Assembly (NCBI GenBank): GCA_964634795.1 | Contig: CAZWLL010000063.1 | Coordinates: 1 to 9,455, forward strand | From: UMGS1696 sp964634795 | Lineage (GTDB): Bacteria > Bacillota > Clostridia > Oscillospirales > CAG-272 | DNA: 9,455 nt | Reading direction: 5' to 3' | Part shown: in pieces, positions 6,194-9,455 of the stretch | How positions within the stretch are numbered: position 1 is the stretch's first letter | Layout: each line of letters starts with the position of its first letter | Program-made: the position numbers and the translations under genes | Notes under the pieces: generated by a model | Database searches by the model: none | What the model was told of the DNA's origin: nothing | Seen by the model: only the letters and a program-made list of their open reading frames with translations

Positions 6194-7887
6194 CAAAGAA
6201 AATATTCAGGTCTATACTTACGGTAGCACTTGTAATCCTTGTCTCATCGCTTATAATGATAACAGGTGTTTTATACGATTACTTCCGTTCCGTACAGAAA
6301 AATCAGATACGCACCGAGCTTGAATTTGCGGCTGAAGGTGTAGAGGGATGCGGAGTATCGTATCTTGAAGGACTGAGCGGAAATTTGTGCCGTCTTACTC
6401 TTGTGTCGTCTGACGGTACGGTAATATACGATACGGTCGAGAACGCAGAAAGCATGGAAAATCATGCCGAACGTGAGGAAATCAAAGAGGCATTTGAAAA
6501 CGGTACGGGAGAGGCGACAAGATATTCGTCCACGCTGACAGAGCAGACGATATATATAGCAAAGCTTCTTCCCGACGGAAGTGTTCTCAGAGCGTCCGTA
6601 AGCCACGCTACCATTCCAACGCTTGTATTCGGAATGCTGCAGCCACTTGTAGTGGTGCTTCTTCTCGCGTTTATTCTTTCCTCCGTTCTCGCACATAAGC
6701 TGTCGGAAAAAATAGTCGAGCCGCTGAGCTCACTTGATTTCGATAAGCCGCTCGACAATAACACATATGACGAGCTGGCGCCCGTACTCAGCCACATTGA
6801 AAAACAGCACAGACAGATTATGCGTCAGATGTACGAGCTTGAAAGAAGCCGCAGTGAGTTTGAGGCTGTAACGCACAACATGAAGGAAGGCCTTGTGCTT
6901 ACCTCGGACAGCGGCAAAATAATCAGCATTAACCCCGCTGCCGCCGCGTTCTTCCAGAAGGTAAAGCCGGACAGCGCGGAATTCTACGAGCAGGAAAACG
7001 GATGCGTCGGAAAGGACTTCTTAACACTCGACAGAAGCCGTGAGACATACGAGCTTATTAAAAAGGCTGCCGACAACGGTGAGGCTGAGGTACGTGTCTC
7101 CCGCGGCGGAAGAGAATACCAGCTCAACGCAAGCCGTGTTCTCTCAAACGATAAATTCACGGGTATTGTGCTTCTTATTTTCGACGTAACCGAAAAGGTA
7201 AATGCCGAAAGAAACCGCAGAGAATTTACCGCAAACGTATCTCATGAGCTTAAAACTCCGCTTCAGTCAATCATGGGAAGCGCGGAGCTTATGGAAAACG
7301 GCTTGGTTAAAGCCGAGGATATGAAGGGGTTCTGCGACAGAATTTACAAGGAGTCGTCAAGACTTCTCTCTCTTATCGAGGATATTATAAGACTGTCCCA
7401 GCTCGACGAAAATACAGAGCTTCCATGGGAAAGCCTTGACGCATCCGACATGGCTAAAAGTACCGTAACATCACTTGCCTCGGCTGCGGAGAAGAAAAAT
7501 GTTACATTCGGTCTCGACTGCGAGCCGTCGCCGAACTGCGGTGTGCGTCAGCTTTACAATGAAATAATATACAATCTCTGCGACAACGCGATAAAATACA
7601 ACAAGGACGGCGGTAAGGTTAACGTATCGGTTCATCCGTCAAATGACGGCATCGAAATTAAGGTGAGCGATACCGGAATAGGCATACCCGAGGAGCACAG
7701 AGAAAGAATATTCGAAAGATTCTACAGGGTTGACAAGAGCCATTCGAAGGAATCCGGTGGCACGGGCCTCGGACTTTCAATAGTTAAGCACGCCGTACAG
7801 TATCTCGGCGGAAGCATTGCTCTCGACAGCACAGTCGGCGTGGGTACGACAATTACCGTATTCATTCCGCATCATGAAGCAAAATAA
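6190..7887 (+). CDS. phoR: PhoR-type membrane sensor histidine kinase
   Basis: A 565-residue sensor kinase: membrane helix 1 (about 8-28), an extracytoplasmic domain of about 115 residues, membrane helix 2 (about 144-168), a linker, a PAS domain (about 224-335), then the kinase core. The H-box FTANVSHELKTPLQ has phospho-acceptor His352. The ATPase domain shows the N-box (458-471, NLCDNAIKYN), G1 DTGIGIP (494-500), an F-box ERFYRVD and G2 GTGLGL (524-529), so it appears fully active. An ATG at 6181 exists, but the GGAGG at 6175-6179 ends only one base before it. The same GGAGG is 10 bases before the ATG at 6190, which overlaps the phoB stop as ATGA, so 6190 is preferred. The operon ends here at a terminator. 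Confidence 0.93.
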   Translation: MTKKIFRSILTVALVILVSSLIMITGVLYDYFRSVQKNQIRTELEFAAEGVEGCGVSYLEGLSGNLCRLTLVSSDGTVIYDTVENAESMENHAEREEIKEAFENGTGEATRYSSTLTEQTIYIAKLLPDGSVLRASVSHATIPTLVFGMLQPLVVVLLLAFILSSVLAHKLSEKIVEPLSSLDFDKPLDNNTYDELAPVLSHIEKQHRQIMRQMYELERSRSEFEAVTHNMKEGLVLTSDSGKIISINPAAAAFFQKVKPDSAEFYEQENGCVGKDFLTLDRSRETYELIKKAADNGEAEVRVSRGGREYQLNASRVLSNDKFTGIVLLIFDVTEKVNAERNRREFTANVSHELKTPLQSIMGSAELMENGLVKAEDMKGFCDRIYKESSRLLSLIEDIIRLSQLDENTELPWESLDASDMAKSTVTSLASAAEKKNVTFGLDCEPSPNCGVRQLYNEIIYNLCDNAIKYNKDGGKVNVSVHPSNDGIEIKVSDTGIGIPEEHRERIFERFYRVDKSHSKESGGTGLGLSIVKHAVQYLGGSIALDSTVGVGTTITVFIPHHEAK

Positions 7888-7894
7888 AAAAATC

Positions 7895-7928
7895 TCCCGA
7901 TAACATATCCTATGCTATCGGGATTTTT
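7895..7928 (+). terminator. Intrinsic terminator of the pst-pho operon
   Basis: TCCCGATA (7895-7902) pairs with TATCGGGA (7916-7923). After one A/C mismatch, CATA (7904-7907) pairs with TATG (7911-7914), closing a 3-base loop. Five T follow (7924-7928). It starts eight bases after the phoR stop codon. An A-rich run upstream (7887-7892) could let it also stop leftward transcription. Confidence 0.92.
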
Positions 7929-7937
7929 ATGCTTTGG

Positions 7938-8032
7938 TAAAACATAAACCGTTTTTTCGGTGCCGAAGCTTCAGTAAAACATAAACCGTTTTTCGGTGCG
8001 GAAGCTTTCGGAAAATCGCAAACCGTTTCTAC
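7938..8032. repeat. 37-bp tandem repeat, two full units and a decayed third
   Basis: Units start at 7938 and 7975 with TAAAACATAAACCG and continue with a T run, CGGTGC(C/G)GAAGCTT and a short tail; each is exactly 37 bases. A third partial copy (8012-8032) keeps AAAA, AAACCGTTT and a CG end. Each unit contains CCG...CGG and GAAGCTT palindromic stretches. The units abut with no spacers. The array ends almost exactly where homology to the DtxR/MntR regulator begins, so it may mark the event that removed that gene's 5' end. A leftward open frame across it (7910-8098) looks like repeat-derived nonsense rather than a gene. Confidence 0.85.
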
Positions 8033-8394
8033 GATATTTATTCTTTCAGAGAAGCGATGCTTATAATGAAAAACCGCAGGGGGGGGACATAAGGTCAATA
8101 GACGTTGCCGAATATCTCGGCGTTACAAAGCCGAGCGTTACATATACCACCAAGCGGCTGAGAGAGAACGGCTACATTACCATGGACGCGGATAGGCTTA
8201 TTACGCTTACCGACAGCGGCATGGACATAGTCTCAAAGATGCCGGACAGGCACCATACGCTCACAAAGTTTCTTGTAACGCCGGGCATAGACGAGATAAC
8301 CGCCGAAAAGGACGCCTGCAAGATAGAGCACGACATAAGTCAGGAAACATACGAGGCAATCTGCGCCCACGCGCGGGAAATGAGCCGGGATTGA
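8033..8394 (+). pseudogene. Broken DtxR/MntR-family metal-dependent repressor
   Basis: From 8086 the frame encodes DIRSIDVAEYLGVTKPSVTY, the helix-turn-helix of DtxR/MntR repressors, then the wing (GYITMDADRLITLTDSG) and the metal-binding dimer domain with RHHTLTKFL and ACKIEH (Cys, Glu and His ligands of the DtxR type). The preceding family helix (EAMLIMKNRRG) is present but in another frame (8051-8083). The two join only if the run of eight G (8079-8086) had six G, or nine with one extra residue. Upstream, that frame has no ATG, GTG or TTG between a stop at 7982 and the internal ATG at 8057. By alignment the family's first metal-ligand Asp reads Ser. The other frame opens at a GTG at 7996 inside the 37-bp repeat without a ribosome site. 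I infer a pseudogene; an assembly error at the G run would mend the frame but not the missing start. Confidence 0.75.
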
Positions 8395-8413
8395 TTCTAA
8401 CTTTTGTATTATT

Positions 8414-8445
8414 AAAGGAGCGGGGATTTACCCTGCTCCTTTTTT
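8414..8445. terminator. Terminator between convergent genes
   Basis: AAAGGAGC (8414-8421) pairs with GCTCCTTT (8435-8442). The stem continues through a G-T pair and GGG/CCC to a five-base ATTTA loop, giving a 12-bp stem with a run of six T (8440-8445). It is a strong rightward terminator for the DtxR-family gene. Leftward, the stem is followed only by TTTAATAAT, so it could weakly end the DUF853 transcript too. Confidence 0.9.
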
Positions 8446-8468
8446 GCTTTTGCTTGGTTGATTATGTT

Positions 8469-9455
8469 TTAGCTCTTCTTTGAGCCGAACAAGCCGCGGA
8501 TTATTGAGTGGCCTATTTCGCGCCCGATTGTGTTCATGGCGCTGTTTGTAACCCTTGTTACGGCCTTCGTGGCGGCGTTTTTTGTCTTCTTGGCTACCTT
8601 TGAGGCGGTTGAGCTTTTAGAGGATTTTGTCTTTGTGCTCTTGGTTGCTTTGGAGGATTTCTTTTCCTCCTTCTCCTCTTTGTCCTTCTTTTCTTCCTCT
8701 TCCTGCTCGTTAAAATACTCGTAGGCGGAATAGTTATCAACGGCCTTGTCGTATTTCTGCTTCATGTCGCTTGAATCTATAACGGCGCGGCGCTCCTCTT
8801 CCGTTATGGTGCCCATGCGGCTTTGCGGCGGCAGTATGAACGCGCGCTGAACAATGCCGGGTACGCCGTTTTCATCAAGGCAGGACACAAGCGCCTCGCC
8901 TACGCCAAGCTCCATTATTGCAGTTTGCGTATCGAACGCGGGATTGGCGCGGAATGTCTGCGCCGCGGTTTTAACAGCCTTCTGCTCGGTCGGGGTATAT
9001 GCCCTTAATGCGTGCTGAACGCGATTTGAAAGCTGGGCAAGTACGCTGTCCGGAATATCGGAGGGGCTTTGAGATATAAAGTATATACCCACGCCCTTTG
9101 AGCGGATAAGTTTTACAACCTGCTCTATTTTCTGCACAAGCACCTTGGGAGCGTCGCTGAAGAGAAGATGCGCCTCATCAAAGAAGAATACCATTTCGGG
9201 CTTTTCGGCATCGCCGCGCTCCGGCAGCTTTTCAAACAGCTCGCTCATAAGGAAGAGCATAAATGTTGCGTAAAGCGGGGGGTTCTGAACAAGTTTTACG
9301 CTGTGCAGAATGTTTATATATCCCCTGCCCTGCTCGTCGCGCTGCATCCAGTCCTTTATATCTATTGAAGGTTCGCCGAAAAACTCCGCTCCGCCCTCAT
9401 CCTCAAGCGTTATAAGGCTCCTTTGTATTGCGCCAAGGCTCTGCGCGCTCATGTT
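8469..9455 (-). CDS. DUF853 (HerA/YjgR-like) ATPase, C-terminal part
   Basis: The coding frame runs past the window edge; about 328 residues are visible, against roughly 500 in E. coli YjgR, so the N-terminus with the Walker A motif is missing. Counting from the first visible Met (9452), family features include SAQSLGAIQRSL at the start, INILHSVKL, a Walker B strand MVFFFDEAH (Asp92, Glu93), and the KGVGIYFISQSPSDIPDSVL stretch (about 120-137) typical of HerA-like ATPases. Residues about 249-292 form a Glu/Lys then Lys/Ser/Thr low-complexity linker. The tail (293-327, IGREIGHSIIRGLFGS) is a conserved amphipathic helix of the family. The cellular role of DUF853 proteins is not established. The Met at 9452 is internal, preceded by an Asn codon, and is unlikely to be the true start. 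The gene is convergent with the regulator remnant. Confidence 0.9.
   Translation of the reverse strand, partial: NMSAQSLGAIQRSLITLEDEGGAEFFGEPSIDIKDWMQRDEQGRGYINILHSVKLVQNPPLYATFMLFLMSELFEKLPERGDAEKPEMVFFFDEAHLLFSDAPKVLVQKIEQVVKLIRSKGVGIYFISQSPSDIPDSVLAQLSNRVQHALRAYTPTEQKAVKTAAQTFRANPAFDTQTAIMELGVGEALVSCLDENGVPGIVQRAFILPPQSRMGTITEEERRAVIDSSDMKQKYDKAVDNYSAYEYFNEQEEEEKKDKEEKEEKKSSKATKSTKTKSSKSSTASKVAKKTKNAATKAVTRVTNSAMNTIGREIGHSIIRGLFGSKKS

Noticed and set aside
7996..8085. GTG start at 7996 as the true regulator N-terminus
   Set aside because: It sits inside the 37-bp repeat, lacks a ribosome site, and the resulting first 30 residues do not resemble the family, whereas another frame does.
7910..8098. 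Small minus-strand open frame across the 37-bp repeats
   Set aside because: Its peptide is a translated tandem repeat (APKNGLCFTEASAPK), its 3' end runs into the operon terminator, and no ribosome site is present.
8530..8724. Hydrophobic plus-strand open frame opposite the DUF853 linker
   Set aside because: The Phe/Leu/Ser-rich peptide is the antisense of Lys/Glu-rich codons, a common artefact, and no start signals are visible.

Overview
The window looks like a chromosomal segment of a Gram-positive, Clostridia-type bacterium (Firmicutes, perhaps a gut Ruminococcus or Oscillospiraceae relative). This rests on the Firmicutes-like pst-phoU-phoBR gene order, strong AGGAG-type ribosome binding sites, a lipoprotein PstS, a DUF3737 protein and a clostridial-style DtxR/MntR fragment. 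The genus cannot be fixed from the sequence alone.

Layout. 1-185: two 93-bp tandem repeat units, each holding two potential hairpins; the second runs into the stop codon of the first gene. 176-1021 (minus): a DUF3737 beta-helix protein. 1022-1333: a divergent control region with a vegetative-type promoter for DUF3737 and an unusually regular cluster of TTTACA-type Pho-box half-sites in front of pstS. 1334-7887 (plus): pstS, pstC, pstA, pstB, phoU, phoB and phoR, ending at a strong intrinsic terminator. 7929-8032: a short 37-bp tandem repeat. About 8033-8394 (plus): a DtxR/MntR-family regulator that has lost its start and is frameshifted at a run of eight G. 8414-8445: a terminator between convergent genes. 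8469-9455 (minus, cut by the window edge): the C-terminal part of a DUF853 (HerA/YjgR-like) ATPase.

How the genes work together. PstS binds phosphate outside the membrane, PstC and PstA form the channel, and PstB powers transport. PhoU links transporter state to the sensor kinase PhoR, which phosphorylates PhoB, and PhoB-P should act on the Pho boxes upstream of pstS. Coding overlaps from pstB to phoR (1, 4 and 4 nt) and tight spacing from pstC onward suggest one transcript. A hairpin after pstS may set pstS levels apart from the rest.

No clearly new multi-gene system is visible; the main operon is orthodox. The points most worth a second look are the 12-bp-phased Pho-box cluster with its inverted arm facing DUF3737, the broken metal regulator beside the 37-bp repeat, and the 93-bp hairpin repeats.
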